DNA from: an uncultured Collinsella sp.
Lineage (GTDB): Bacteria > Actinomycetota > Coriobacteriia > Coriobacteriales > Coriobacteriaceae
DNA length: 42,241 nucleotides
Assembly (NCBI GenBank): GCA_900547655.1
Contig: URHQ01000007.1
Coordinates: 1 to 42,241, forward strand
Reading direction: 5' to 3'
In this document: piece after piece, positions 7,635 through 15,488 of the stretch
Position numbering within the stretch: position 1 is the stretch's first letter
How the letters are laid out: each line of letters begins with the position of its first letter
Notes under the pieces: generated by a model
Seen by the model: the letters and a program-made list of their open reading frames with translations, nothing else
What the model was told of the DNA's origin: nothing
Database searches by the model: none
Position numbers and translations under genes: made by a program

Positions 7635-7853
7635 GTCTCGATCTGTAACGTCTAGAGAACATTTTCTCCCCAATCTGTTACAGATTGAGATATTACGCAG
7701 AGACCCCAGCTCGCGTCTCATTCTGTAACAGTTAGATATGTTTTCCTCCCCTATCTGTTATAGATCGAGATGTTTTTCTGCTAGCACCTGGCATTGTCTC
7801 GATCTGTAACAGTTAGAAACGATTAAACCGTCTTGGTGTTACAGATTGAGACA
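7635..7853. repeat. Three tandem inverted-repeat units
   Basis: Three hairpin units of about 56 nt begin at 7635, 7715 and 7796, a period of 80-81 nt. Each opens with GTCTCGATCTGTAAC(AG) or a close variant and closes with its inverse, (CT)GTTACAGATTGAGA. Units 1 and 2 also share their middles (TAGAGAACATTTTCTCCCC and TAGATATGTTTTCCTCCCC), so they arose by tandem duplication. The arms contain the palindrome TCTGTTACAGA. No gene overlaps them. They may be protein-binding sites, structured RNA or a REP-like element. Confidence 0.8.
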
Positions 7854-7892
7854 AATTGGGGAACGAGACGGACGCCGAGCCTGATAACTCGC

Positions 7893-7934
7893 CAGAAAAA
7901 GAAACGGACTCTGTCCCATATAGAGACAGAGCCC
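7893..7934 (-). terminator. Terminator after tRNA-Thr(TGT)
   Basis: Stem GGCTCTGTC/GACAGAGTCC (7925-7934 with 7906-7915, one mismatch) followed on the minus strand by GTTTCTTTTTC. It lies 10 nt past the 3' end of the tRNA. Confidence 0.85.
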
Positions 7935-7944
7935 GAAACTCTCA

Positions 7945-8019
7945 TGGAGCCAGTGACAGGAATCGAACCTGCAACCCACTGATTACAAATCAGTTGCGCT
8001 ACCGTTGCGCCACACTGGC
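7945..8019 (-). tRNA. tRNA-Thr (TGT anticodon)
   Basis: A 75-nt cloverleaf with acceptor GCCAGTG/CACTGGC, anticodon stem ACTGA/TCAGT around TTTGTAA, and an encoded CCA. It stands alone with its own terminator. It is next to the HTH-HipA gene, but no duplicated tRNA 3' end marking an integrated element is visible. Confidence 0.96.
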
Positions 8020-8171
8020 ACACTTGGCGCTTTCGCGCGAAGCCTGTTAAGAATAAAGGAATTACGGACGGGGCGCAACAGGCCACACGGCGTTATACAA
8101 ATATGCAAAATCCAGCAACAACAGGTACCAGGCCCGTTCATTTCTGTCGGTTCACCCTCAATCTCAAAACC

Positions 8172-8233
8172 ATTCGTCAGAACGAATAGTTTTAATTACA
8201 ATTGAATAGATAAAACTATTCGTTCTAACGAAG
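8172..8233. promoter_or_regulatory. Twin operators upstream of the HTH-HipA gene
   Basis: Two copies of ATTCGT-N4-ACGAA(T/G), at 8172-8187 and 8218-8233, lie 46 bp centre to centre around an AT-rich spacer. They are also inverted to each other: AGAACGAATAGTTTTA (8179-8194) faces TAAAACTATTCGTTCT (8211-8226). The right site runs into the ribosome binding site (GAAGGG) of the next gene, so a bound protein would block both promoter and translation start. This fits autoregulation by the HTH domain of the downstream protein (inference). Confidence 0.8.
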
Positions 8234-8242
8234 GGTTTCGTG

Positions 8243-9583
8243 ATGCTTACTACCAAGGAAGCCGCCGAGCTGCTCGGCATCACTCCCCGCAGGGTGCAGG
8301 AGCTCATAAAAAACGGAGCACTTGATGCCCGCAAGGCTTCTGGTGTATGGCTCATCGACAAAGACAGCGTCGACACGCGACTCCGCTCTGTGACCAAAAC
8401 GGGGGGACGTCCCCGCCGCGGCCACGGTAAGAGCGAGATCGCGTTCACCCTCATGAACCGCACGTACGAAGTCGCTCAGCTGGTCTACAGCACATCGCGA
8501 AAAGACTTTACCCACATCGGTGCCGACATCGATTACGCCCACGCCCCTATTGGAGTATTTGGCCCTAATAGCCCCATATCGCTCGACTCCTTCCGCATCT
8601 GGTGGCGCGGCCGCGGTATCCCGCTCGCACGCATTGGGCTAGCCTCCCTGCTTGCAGAAGCCGCAGTCGATGTTCCCGATGAACTCGTCCAGCGAAATCT
8701 CGGCCTCTCCTTATCCGACCAGTATTGGATTAGGCCCCAAGGTTCCGGTCTCACCTGGGAGGATATCAACTTCTTCAATAACGCCTTTGATGACGTCTCA
8801 CTGTCCATTGCGCCCTTTGCCCCAGAGGGAAAAGCGGCTGCTGCAAAGCCCGATAACACCTCGGACGGCAATCTTCAAAAGTACTGGACGTGCGAGGGCG
8901 AGCGTCGAATTCTGCATAAGGCAGGAGCGCACCTGAACCAGGAACCTTATAACGAGCTGGTGGCGACCACGCTCCACCGTCGCATCCTAAACACCTGCGA
9001 TTATGTGCCTTACTCGCTCGAGGGCACGGGCACTTCCGCCCTGAGCATATGCGATGTCTTCTTAACTGATGAAGAAGAGTATGTCCCTGCGTTCTATGTA
9101 AACCAGCACGCAAACGCAGATGAACGACTAACCGACTACGAGCGATACGTAGCAAACTGCGAGGAGCTCGGGGTGACAGGCGTCAAGGATGCCCTTGACC
9201 GCATGATCGTGTGCGACGACATCATCGCCAACTACGATCGTCATTGGCGTAACTTTGGCCTTGTGCGAAACGTAAACACGCTAGCCTGCAGACCTGCCCC
9301 CATCTTCGATTCGGGCTCATCGCTCTGGTGCAACATTTCTCTTGAGGAGCTTCGGGCAGGAGAGCACAGTTTTACCAGCGCACAATTTCATTCAAGCCCC
9401 GCCAAACAAATGTTGCTCGTCGAGGACATGGGCTGGTTTGACGGCGACAAACTCGAAGGCTTCGTTGACGAGGCAATCGAGATTCTGTCTAAAAACGATG
9501 CTCTAACAGCGAGACTGCCTTATCTAAAAGAGGCGCTAACGTGGCGCCTCAAAAGAATGATCGACATCGCTGAATGGAGTTAG
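8243..9583 (+). CDS. HipA-like kinase fused to an N-terminal HTH domain
   Basis: The 446-residue protein starts with an excisionase/MerR-type winged helix (LTTKEAAELLGITPRRVQELI, about 2-44), a basic linker (GGRPRRGHGK), and a middle region with RIWWRGRGIPLARIG and GLSLSDQYW. A HipA/CtkA-like kinase core follows: K226 in a predicted ATP site with QEPYNE just after, catalytic loop NYDRHWRNFG (330-339) and metal ligand D356 in FDSGSSL. All key catalytic residues appear intact. HipA kinases phosphorylate translation factors and are normally held by a separate HipB; here the DNA-binding module is in cis and no HipB gene adjoins. ATG 8243 is preferred over GTG 8240 (GAAGGG 7 nt upstream). Twin operators lie immediately upstream. 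The substrate is unknown. Confidence 0.85.
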   Translation: MLTTKEAAELLGITPRRVQELIKNGALDARKASGVWLIDKDSVDTRLRSVTKTGGRPRRGHGKSEIAFTLMNRTYEVAQLVYSTSRKDFTHIGADIDYAHAPIGVFGPNSPISLDSFRIWWRGRGIPLARIGLASLLAEAAVDVPDELVQRNLGLSLSDQYWIRPQGSGLTWEDINFFNNAFDDVSLSIAPFAPEGKAAAAKPDNTSDGNLQKYWTCEGERRILHKAGAHLNQEPYNELVATTLHRRILNTCDYVPYSLEGTGTSALSICDVFLTDEEEYVPAFYVNQHANADERLTDYERYVANCEELGVTGVKDALDRMIVCDDIIANYDRHWRNFGLVRNVNTLACRPAPIFDSGSSLWCNISLEELRAGEHSFTSAQFHSSPAKQMLLVEDMGWFDGDKLEGFVDEAIEILSKNDALTARLPYLKEALTWRLKRMIDIAEWS

Positions 9584-9610
9584 CGAGACAGCATCGCCCC
9601 GCCAACTCCC

Positions 9611-10288
9611 CTACCTCCCGCGGAGGGCCTTGAGCTTGGCCAAGGCATCGGGGCTCAGGCGGCTGCCCAGAGTCATCTTGATCTGCGGGGCTTCCTCTGC
9701 CTCGTGAACGTCGTTGTCGATCTGTTTGATCTCGTCCACCAGCATGCGGCTCGAGATGCGCGTAACACCCTTGCCCATGACGACGGCCTGGATCGTGCCG
9801 TCGCTCGATACCACGGAGCATGCGCGGCCTTCCTCGCGCGCCTCGATGCAGAGCTTTTGCACCACGGTATCGGCTGAAACACCCGTCGGCGAGAACTCGA
9901 TGCGCACGCCGCGGGCCGGCAGGTTGGGACGTTCACTGGAGATATTGCCCGCGCCGTCAAACACGATCACGGCCTCGTAACGGCCCTGGGCAAAGGCAGC
10001 AACGTCGTTGATGAGGGCGGTGCGCGCCATATCGTGAACGTCGCTGGAATACGGATCGTCGGAATGGTCGTACACGAGCTTTTCGTAGCGCGGCGTGCAG
10101 TGGATCACGTTGTAACCGTCGACCACCAACAGCTCGGGCTTATTGGAGTGCACCGTCGAGACCGGGTCGGCGATGGCCTGCGCAAACGCATTGCCGCCCA
10201 CGCCGTAGGTCGCGGCCGAAACAATCGGCTTGGCCGAGCCCTCGCCAAAGCGCTTGGCCTTGGACTTGGCACGGTTCTTTTTGGACAT
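9611..10288 (-). CDS. NYN-domain (YacP-like) RNA-binding/endonuclease protein
   Basis: The 225-residue protein has a short basic leader, then the NYN/PIN-like core: LLVVDGYNVIH (about 54-64), a central VIVFDGAGN and VVSSDGTIQ, which supply the acidic residues of this nuclease fold. YacP (Rae1) of Bacillus cleaves mRNA on the ribosome. Here it is the last gene of a block and starts 3 nt after the rlmB stop, matching the rlmB-yacP order of Bacillus. The N-terminal 45 residues are not typical of the family. Function in this organism is inferred by homology only. Confidence 0.88.
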   Translation of the reverse strand: MSKKNRAKSKAKRFGEGSAKPIVSAATYGVGGNAFAQAIADPVSTVHSNKPELLVVDGYNVIHCTPRYEKLVYDHSDDPYSSDVHDMARTALINDVAAFAQGRYEAVIVFDGAGNISSERPNLPARGVRIEFSPTGVSADTVVQKLCIEAREEGRACSVVSSDGTIQAVVMGKGVTRISSRMLVDEIKQIDNDVHEAEEAPQIKMTLGSRLSPDALAKLKALRGR

Positions 10289-10291
10289 GCG

Positions 10292-11206
10292 CTACTCCTC
10301 CCCCATGAGCTCGCCGGCGTTGCGGCGCAGCCACTCAAAGCAGAGGGCCGTAGTCGCCTGGGCAACATTGAGGCTCTCGGTCATACCGCGCTGGGGAAGC
10401 TTGGTCAAAAAGTCGCATTTCTCGAGCACCAGACGCGAGATGCCGTCGCCCTCGGAACCCATGACGAGTGCCACGCGGCCCTCGAAGGGGGCATCCCAGC
10501 AGCTGCCCTCGGCGTGCTCGGAGGCACCGCCCACCCAAAAACCGGCGGCTTTGAGGTCATCGAGCGCACGAGCGATATTGGGGACCTGCGCGATGGGCAG
10601 ATGCATAACGGCGCCGGCAGAAGTCTTGTAGCTACCCACCGTTACGCCGGCGGCTCGTTTGTTGGCGATGATGACGCCCGCTGCGCCCACAACCTCGGCA
10701 GAGCGCACGATGGCGCCAAAGTTACCATCGTCGGTCACATGGTCGAGCACGACGACAAACGCCGGACCGTCGCCCGCGCGGTCGAGGATGTCGGCGACAT
10801 CGGCATAGGGGAAGTTGCCAACCTCGAGCGCAATGCCCTGGTGAGCGCCATGGCTCGACAGCGCATCGAGCTGCGCGCGTGGAACGAACTTAATGCGGAC
10901 GCCCGCGGCGTTGAGGTCATCGACCAGGCGCGACAAGACGGCATCGCGCTCCCCGCCCTCGGCAATGAGCGCGCACTTGATGGGAAAACCAGTGCGTAGC
11001 GCCTCGGCAGCAGCACGGCGACCCTCGATGAACTCACCCTTGGGAGCCTGGACAGCGTCGCGGTTGCGATCGCGCTGCGGACGTGCGGCCTGGGTACGAT
11101 CGCGCTGGCCCTTGGGAGCGGCAGCGCGGTCGTTGCGGCGAATCGAACGCGAGCCAGAAGCAGCCTGCTTGCCGCCACGAGGCGCACGCTTGCGATTGTC
11201 GGCCAT
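10292..11206 (-). CDS. rlmB: TrmH/SpoU-family 23S rRNA 2'-O-ribose methyltransferase
   Basis: The enzyme uses S-adenosylmethionine to methylate a ribose 2'-OH, probably G2251-type in 23S rRNA. A basic, low-complexity tail fills the first 50 residues (many Arg, Lys, Gln); then come the substrate-binding domain (EGRRAAAEAL) and the SpoU knot with motifs DHVTDDGNFGAIVRSAEVVG, ALVMGSEGDGISRLV and IPQRG-like LPQRGMTESLNVAQA. The start is ATG 11206 (AGGAGG 7 nt upstream), giving 304 residues; the upstream in-frame start at 11227 would precede the Shine-Dalgarno. A terminator lies between cysS and this gene, so it may also have its own promoter. Confidence 0.93.
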   Translation of the reverse strand: MADNRKRAPRGGKQAASGSRSIRRNDRAAAPKGQRDRTQAARPQRDRNRDAVQAPKGEFIEGRRAAAEALRTGFPIKCALIAEGGERDAVLSRLVDDLNAAGVRIKFVPRAQLDALSSHGAHQGIALEVGNFPYADVADILDRAGDGPAFVVVLDHVTDDGNFGAIVRSAEVVGAAGVIIANKRAAGVTVGSYKTSAGAVMHLPIAQVPNIARALDDLKAAGFWVGGASEHAEGSCWDAPFEGRVALVMGSEGDGISRLVLEKCDFLTKLPQRGMTESLNVAQATTALCFEWLRRNAGELMGEE

Positions 11207-11240
11207 AAAGCGACCTCCTAAATACAACTATCAAACGAAA

Positions 11241-11281
11241 CAAAATAAACGACCGCCCATGAATATTAATTCGGGCGGTCG
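11241..11281 (-). terminator. Terminator-like hairpin between cysS and rlmB
   Basis: GACCGCCC (11251-11258) pairs with GGGCGGTC (11273-11280); on the minus strand GTTTATTTTGTTT follows. It would end or reduce transcription from cysS into rlmB. Confidence 0.75.
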
Positions 11282-11289
11282 GTACGGGC

Positions 11290-11382
11290 TTTCCAAGTGC
11301 CCGAGATTGCCGTGAAAGAGGAGCGACGCGTACTTGAGTACGCGAGCGACGGTTTGAACGGCAAGGTCGGGTGCTTGGGAAA
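11290..11382. repeat. Long imperfect inverted repeat downstream of cysS
   Basis: Arms of about 24 nt (11290-11313 and 11358-11382) are inverted copies with a few mismatches; a second perfect stem, GCGTACT-TG-AGTACGC (11328-11343), sits at the centre, flanked by GCGAC and GAGCG. The whole could fold into one extended RNA hairpin on either strand. It starts 10 nt before the cysS stop in plus coordinates and does not look like a terminator (no T tract). Function unknown. Confidence 0.65.
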
Positions 11383-11392
11383 CCCGCGGGGA

Positions 11393-12859
11393 TTAGAGAG
11401 ATTTGATACGAGTGCCGGCGGCGGTATCTTCAATCGTCAGGCCCAGGTCCTTGAGCTGGTCGCGGATGGCGTCGGCCAGATCCCAGTTCTTGGCGGCACG
11501 GGCCTCGGCGCGGGCCTCGAGAATCTTGGCAGCAGCCTCGTCCACGTCGTCGCCCGTGTAGGCGACCAGGCCGGCGGCAACGCCCAGCAGGCCCAGCGGC
11601 AGCTCGACCTTGGGCTCGGGAAGCTCGACGCCAAACGTATCGAGCAGCTCGACCAGCGTATCGGCGGCGGCCAGGGCAGCGGCCTTGTCGGCAGCATCGC
11701 CCGCCTGCTCCAGGTACTGGTTGCACTCGGTCACAAAGCCAAAGACAGCACCCATGGCACCGGCGGTGTTAAAGTCGTCATCCATGCACTCCTTAAAGGT
11801 GGTGCGGGTCTCGGCGGCCTTGGCGGCAAACGCCTCGGCAGCCGCTTCGTCGGCATCGGCCGTCGCGTGGTTCGCGGCCCAACGCAGGTTCTCGACCGTA
11901 CCGGCGATACGCGTGAGCGAGTTCTCGGCACCCTCCAGGCGCTCCCAAGAAAAGTCGAGCGGCGAGCGATAGCTCGTCTGCAGCATCAGCAGGCGCAGGG
12001 CGGCAGCGGAGTGCTGCTCGAGGACCTCGGCCAGCGTAAAGAAGTTGCCGAGCGACTTGGACATCTTCTCGCCGTCTACCAGCAGCATGCCCGTGTGCAT
12101 CCAGGTGTTGGAGAAGCCCTGGTGCCAGGCGCAGGTGGCCTGGGCGCACTCGTTCTCGTGATGCGGGAAGGCAAGGTCGGAGCCGCCGCCGTGGATGTCG
12201 ATCGGAGTGCCCAGGTAGCGATGCACCATGGCGGCGCACTCGGTGTGCCAACCGGGACGGCCCTCGCCCCAGGGGCTCGGCCAGCTGGGATCGCCGGGCT
12301 TGGCGGCCTTCCACAGGGCAAAGTCGAGCGGGTCGTTCTTGTCCTCGTTCTCCTCGATGCGCGCGCCAACCATAAGGTCGTCGATGTTGCGGCCCGAGAC
12401 CTGACCATAGTTGGGATCGCTGCGCACGGCAAAGTACACGTCGCCGTTATCGGCTGCGTAAGCGTGGCCCTGCTCGATAAGCGTCTTGATCATGGCGATC
12501 ATGGGGCCGATCTCCTTGGTGGCGCGGGGGCGCACATCGGGATCGAGCACGTTGGCGGCGCGCATGACGCCGATGAACTTGTCGGAGAACTCCGTCGCGA
12601 CCTCGGCGGCCGTACGGCCCTGCTCGTTGGCGCGCTTGATGATCTTGTCGTCGACATCGGTGAGGTTCTGGGCGAACGTGACCTCGTAACCGCTCGCGAT
12701 GAGCCAGCGGCGAATCACGTCAAAGCTGATGAACGTACGGGCGTTGCCGATGTGGATGTTGTCGTAGACCGTGGGGCCGCACACGTACATGCGGACCTTG
12801 CCGGACTCGATGGGCTGGAACTCTTCCTTTTTATGGGTAGCGCTGTTGTAGATACGCAT
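11393..12859 (-). CDS. cysS: Cysteine--tRNA ligase
   Basis: This class I synthetase charges tRNA-Cys. The 488-residue protein has the zinc-binding Cys27 (YVCGPTVYD), the HIGH motif as HIGN (36-39), the WHTECAAM segment with another zinc ligand, and KMSKSLGN in the second half; an alpha-helical anticodon-binding domain closes it. Length is normal. It starts 3 nt after the ispF stop, with an AAGGAG that overlaps that stop, so translation is coupled. Position matches the disA-ispD-ispF-cysS order of many Gram-positives. Confidence 0.98.
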   Translation of the reverse strand: MRIYNSATHKKEEFQPIESGKVRMYVCGPTVYDNIHIGNARTFISFDVIRRWLIASGYEVTFAQNLTDVDDKIIKRANEQGRTAAEVATEFSDKFIGVMRAANVLDPDVRPRATKEIGPMIAMIKTLIEQGHAYAADNGDVYFAVRSDPNYGQVSGRNIDDLMVGARIEENEDKNDPLDFALWKAAKPGDPSWPSPWGEGRPGWHTECAAMVHRYLGTPIDIHGGGSDLAFPHHENECAQATCAWHQGFSNTWMHTGMLLVDGEKMSKSLGNFFTLAEVLEQHSAAALRLLMLQTSYRSPLDFSWERLEGAENSLTRIAGTVENLRWAANHATADADEAAAEAFAAKAAETRTTFKECMDDDFNTAGAMGAVFGFVTECNQYLEQAGDAADKAAALAAADTLVELLDTFGVELPEPKVELPLGLLGVAAGLVAYTGDDVDEAAAKILEARAEARAAKNWDLADAIRDQLKDLGLTIEDTAAGTRIKSL

Positions 12860-12862
12860 TCG

Positions 12863-13357
12863 TTACTCCTTAACGGTTTTCTGTAGCAGGCAGACGGCCC
12901 AGGCGCCGATTCCCTCGCCCTGGCCTTCCCAACCGAGCTTTTCGGTCGTAGTGGCGGCGACGCCCACGTTTTCGACGTCAACGCCCAGGGCATGGGCAAG
13001 GTTGGCGCGCATGGCATCGCGATGCGGGGTGATCTTAGGCTGCTGGCAGGCAATGGTGCAATCGGCATCGACAAACTCAAAGCCCAGCTCACGCGCATAG
13101 TCCATCACGCGGGCAAGCAGCACCATCGAATCGGCACCCTCGTAGGCGGGATCGGTGTCGGGGAATAGCTTGCCGATGTCTCCCCCACGGCAGGCGCCCA
13201 GAATGGCGTCGGCCAAGGCGTGCGCGAGCACATCGGCATCCGAGTGGCCCAGCAGGCCGCGCTCGTAGGGAATGTCGACACCGCCGATGATACATCGACG
13301 CCCCTCCACCAAACGGTGGACGTCGTAGCCGTGGCCAATGCGCAGGTTACTGAACAT
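12863..13357 (-). CDS. ispF: 2-C-methyl-D-erythritol 2,4-cyclodiphosphate synthase
   Basis: IspF makes the cyclodiphosphate MEcPP in the MEP pathway of isoprenoid synthesis and works as a zinc-dependent trimer. The family motifs are intact: GHGYDVHRL (8-16, zinc ligands D and H), LLGHSDADVLAHALADAILGA, and ATTTEKLGWEGQGEGI near the end. Length 164 is normal. The start overlaps the end of ispD by 11 nt, so the pair is coupled; some bacteria fuse the two enzymes. Confidence 0.98.
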   Translation of the reverse strand: MFSNLRIGHGYDVHRLVEGRRCIIGGVDIPYERGLLGHSDADVLAHALADAILGACRGGDIGKLFPDTDPAYEGADSMVLLARVMDYARELGFEFVDADCTIACQQPKITPHRDAMRANLAHALGVDVENVGVAATTTEKLGWEGQGEGIGAWAVCLLQKTVKE

Positions 13358-14075
13358 GGGGAAGGTCCTCTCCCTCGGCCATGCGACCGAGCAGAATCGC
13401 GGTTACAGGACGCAGGTCCTCGGGCACCGTCACCTTAAGGTTGTCGCGCGGGCTCTGGACACAGCGGACGCGCCCGCCCATGCGCTCAACCAGCGAAGAA
13501 TCGTCGGTCCCGATAAAGCCCTCGGCGATAGCTGCGGTGTGGGCGCGCTTCATGGCGTCGACGCTAAAGATCTGCGGCGTCTGTGCGGCCCAATAGAGTT
13601 CGCGCGGCGGCGTCTCGACGATATTATCGCCATCGACGATTTTGAGCGTGTCGATCGCGGGCTGACCGCACACGACACCGTCGAGGGCGCGGTCGCTCAC
13701 GAGCACGTCGATCGCATGATCGATGGCCTCGGTCGTGATGAGCGGACGGGCGCCGTCGTGGATGGCGACATATTCGAAACCCGCCGGTACCGCATGCACG
13801 CCGGCACGGGTGGAGTCCTGGCGGGTATCGCCGGCATCGGCAAAGCTGATGGGCGTGCTATACGAATACGGGCTGATGGCCAGGCGGCGCATCTCGGCAC
13901 GGCGCTCGGCAGGACACACCACCACGATGTGACCGACCTTGTCGCTACGATCGAACGCACGGATAGACCAGCTCATGAGCGGACGGCCCGCCACGTTAAC
14001 GAGCTGCTTGCCGCCGGGATTTCCAAAGCGCTGGCCGCTGCCGCCGGCAACGACCACGGCGCATACGGGCGCCAT
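13347..14075 (-). CDS. ispD: 2-C-methyl-D-erythritol 4-phosphate cytidylyltransferase
   Basis: IspD joins CTP and methylerythritol phosphate to give CDP-ME. The 242-residue protein opens with the nucleotidyltransferase loop VVVAGGSGQRFG...KQ (residues 8-24), and carries VAIHDGARPLI and the later QTPQIF motif. Its ATG overlaps the disA stop (TAATG), indicating coupling. IspF follows directly; IspE lies at 33912-34808 in a separate transcript. Confidence 0.98.
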   Translation of the reverse strand: MAPVCAVVVAGGSGQRFGNPGGKQLVNVAGRPLMSWSIRAFDRSDKVGHIVVVCPAERRAEMRRLAISPYSYSTPISFADAGDTRQDSTRAGVHAVPAGFEYVAIHDGARPLITTEAIDHAIDVLVSDRALDGVVCGQPAIDTLKIVDGDNIVETPPRELYWAAQTPQIFSVDAMKRAHTAAIAEGFIGTDDSSLVERMGGRVRCVQSPRDNLKVTVPEDLRPVTAILLGRMAEGEDLPHVQ

Positions 14076-15142
14076 TATGCGTTCCCCTGTTTGGTGCCCT
14101 TCATGCGGTACAGCGAGTCCGCAAGAATGGCAGGGTTGTTGACGCCAAAGTCGCCCAGGCGCTCCGGATCCTCGCTGATGTCGTCCATGAGCTCCTGCAA
14201 CGAGCCGTACTCGTCGACGATCTTCTCGGCCACGCCGTCGCGCACGACGGACACGCGCGAAAGCGTGCGCAGGCCCAGCGGCGTCATGACGGAGTCCTCG
14301 TCCAGGTCGTCATAACCCAGAACCGCCGCCACGTGCTGCGGGTCGGACAGGTCCTTGGGCGTCATGCGGCTAAGCTCGGCGCGGATCTTCTCGGCATTGG
14401 CTTCGGAGGAGTCGCTCGCGTAGTCGCGGATCATCAGGTCGTACTCGGTATCCATGCTGGAGCCGGCGAGCTGCTCGAGCTGCATCTGCACGAGCTTGCC
14501 CTGGTTGCCCAGCTTGACGATGCAGTCCTTAAGCTCGGTCTTTGCCTGCTGCATGATCTCGAAGCTCGAAAAAATACCGGTAATGTCGGCGAGCGTAACG
14601 TAGTCGTCGAGCTCGAGGGCCGTCAGGCGCAGCAGGGAGCGATCGAGCGACTGACGGGTAGTCTGGAGCGTGGCGACGAGCTGGTTGACCGAGCTCATGA
14701 TGGTGGTGACGGGCTGGATCTCGTAGCTCTTGCCGTGGACGTACACGTTAACGACGGCACGACGGGCCGAGACCGAGATCACGATGGCATCGGTGAGCAC
14801 CGACATGCGAGCGGCGGTACGGTGACGCATGCCCGTCTCGCTCGTGGCAAGCGAGGGATCGGGATTGAGGTGGAAGTTGGCGCGCAGGATCTGGGTGAGG
14901 TCGCCGTCGATGACGATGGCACCGTCCATCTTGGAGAGTTCGAACAGACGGTTCGAGGTGAACGAAATGTTGAGCGGGAAGCCGTCGTTACCGGCAGCGA
15001 GCACGTTTTCGGTGTCGCCGACGCAGATAAGGGCGCCCAGGTGACCGGCGATGATCATGTCGAGGGCGGTGCGGATCGGCTGACCAGGTGCCGTCAGGCG
15101 GATAGCCTGTTCCATACGCTTTTGCAGCTCGTTCTTATCCAA
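14075..15142 (-). CDS. disA: Diadenylate cyclase DisA
   Basis: DisA condenses two ATP into c-di-AMP and, in Bacillus, scans DNA for branched structures. The 355-residue protein has the DAC domain with DGA (73-75) and RHRTA (106-110), a helical linker, and a C-terminal helix-hairpin-helix DNA-binding region, so full length and probably active. Translation appears to begin at TTG 15142 (GGGAG about 9 nt upstream); the nearby ATGs are out of frame. No c-di-AMP phosphodiesterase is nearby. It is the first gene of the disA-ispD-ispF-cysS run. Confidence 0.97.
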   Translation of the reverse strand: MDKNELQKRMEQAIRLTAPGQPIRTALDMIIAGHLGALICVGDTENVLAAGNDGFPLNISFTSNRLFELSKMDGAIVIDGDLTQILRANFHLNPDPSLATSETGMRHRTAARMSVLTDAIVISVSARRAVVNVYVHGKSYEIQPVTTIMSSVNQLVATLQTTRQSLDRSLLRLTALELDDYVTLADITGIFSSFEIMQQAKTELKDCIVKLGNQGKLVQMQLEQLAGSSMDTEYDLMIRDYASDSSEANAEKIRAELSRMTPKDLSDPQHVAAVLGYDDLDEDSVMTPLGLRTLSRVSVVRDGVAEKIVDEYGSLQELMDDISEDPERLGDFGVNNPAILADSLYRMKGTKQGNA

Positions 15143-15277
15143 GGCATCGCTCCCATCGTATACGCTCCATAAACGCTAAATAGTTTCTCACGGTTTGTCC
15201 CCGCAGCGCTTGCGAAATCCGATGCTTACAGAATGAGCGAACACAGCTGAGAGCCCAACCCAAATGGGCTGCTTATG

Positions 15278-15286
15278 TGGTAGCAT
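15278..15286 (+). promoter_or_regulatory. Candidate extended -10 promoter of the mntP leader
   Basis: TG-G-TAGCAT fits an extended -10 element, placed about 15-20 nt before the riboswitch. No good -35 is seen; a small hairpin (AGCCCA/TGGGCT, 15252-15270) occupies that area. Confidence 0.4.
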
Positions 15287-15297
15287 CGGGGTTCACA

Positions 15298-15435
15298 TGA
15301 ATGAGGGAGTAGTCGCGTGACCGGGTTCGCCTCCGGTGGCGCGGCAAGTCAACATACTGGCCGAAACGGTCTGGCTTGCCTTAATGAACGAGACTCGTGG
15401 CTGTGCGCGCAACGCGTACGCCACGGGTCTTTTTT
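15298..15435 (+). ncRNA. yybP-ykoY manganese riboswitch with terminator
   Basis: The leader carries the conserved elements of this Mn2+-sensing class: GAGGGAGTAG (15303-15312), the GTCAACATACTGG box (15348-15360) and AACGAGACTC further on. The last part overlaps a strong terminator: AGACTCGTGGC pairs with GCCACGGGTCT and is followed by six T (through 15435). The aptamer closing stem and the terminator use the same bases, so metal binding should favour readthrough and switch on the efflux gene downstream. A frame open through this region from 15336 is not the true gene start. Confidence 0.92.
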
Positions 15436-15488
15436 GTTACTCCCCCAAGAGGTACACGCGGGCTCGCCCGCAGAGAGGGAGCCAGACT

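Noticed and set aside
7302..7721. 139-codon minus-strand frame upstream of tRNA-Tyr
   Set aside because: It covers the tuf promoter, palindromes and half of the first repeat unit, has no ribosome binding site and resembles no protein I know.
7635..7853. CRISPR array
   Set aside because: Repeats alternate in orientation with only three units, spacers are related to each other, and no cas genes are present.
7945..8243. Integrated element at tRNA-Thr next to the HTH-HipA gene
   Set aside because: No integrase, no repeat of the tRNA 3' end and no phage genes downstream; the next gene is the conserved yacP-rlmB block.
15336..15488. N-terminal extension of mntP by 51 codons
   Set aside because: It would be translated through the riboswitch aptamer and terminator; the start at 15489 has a good ribosome site and family length.
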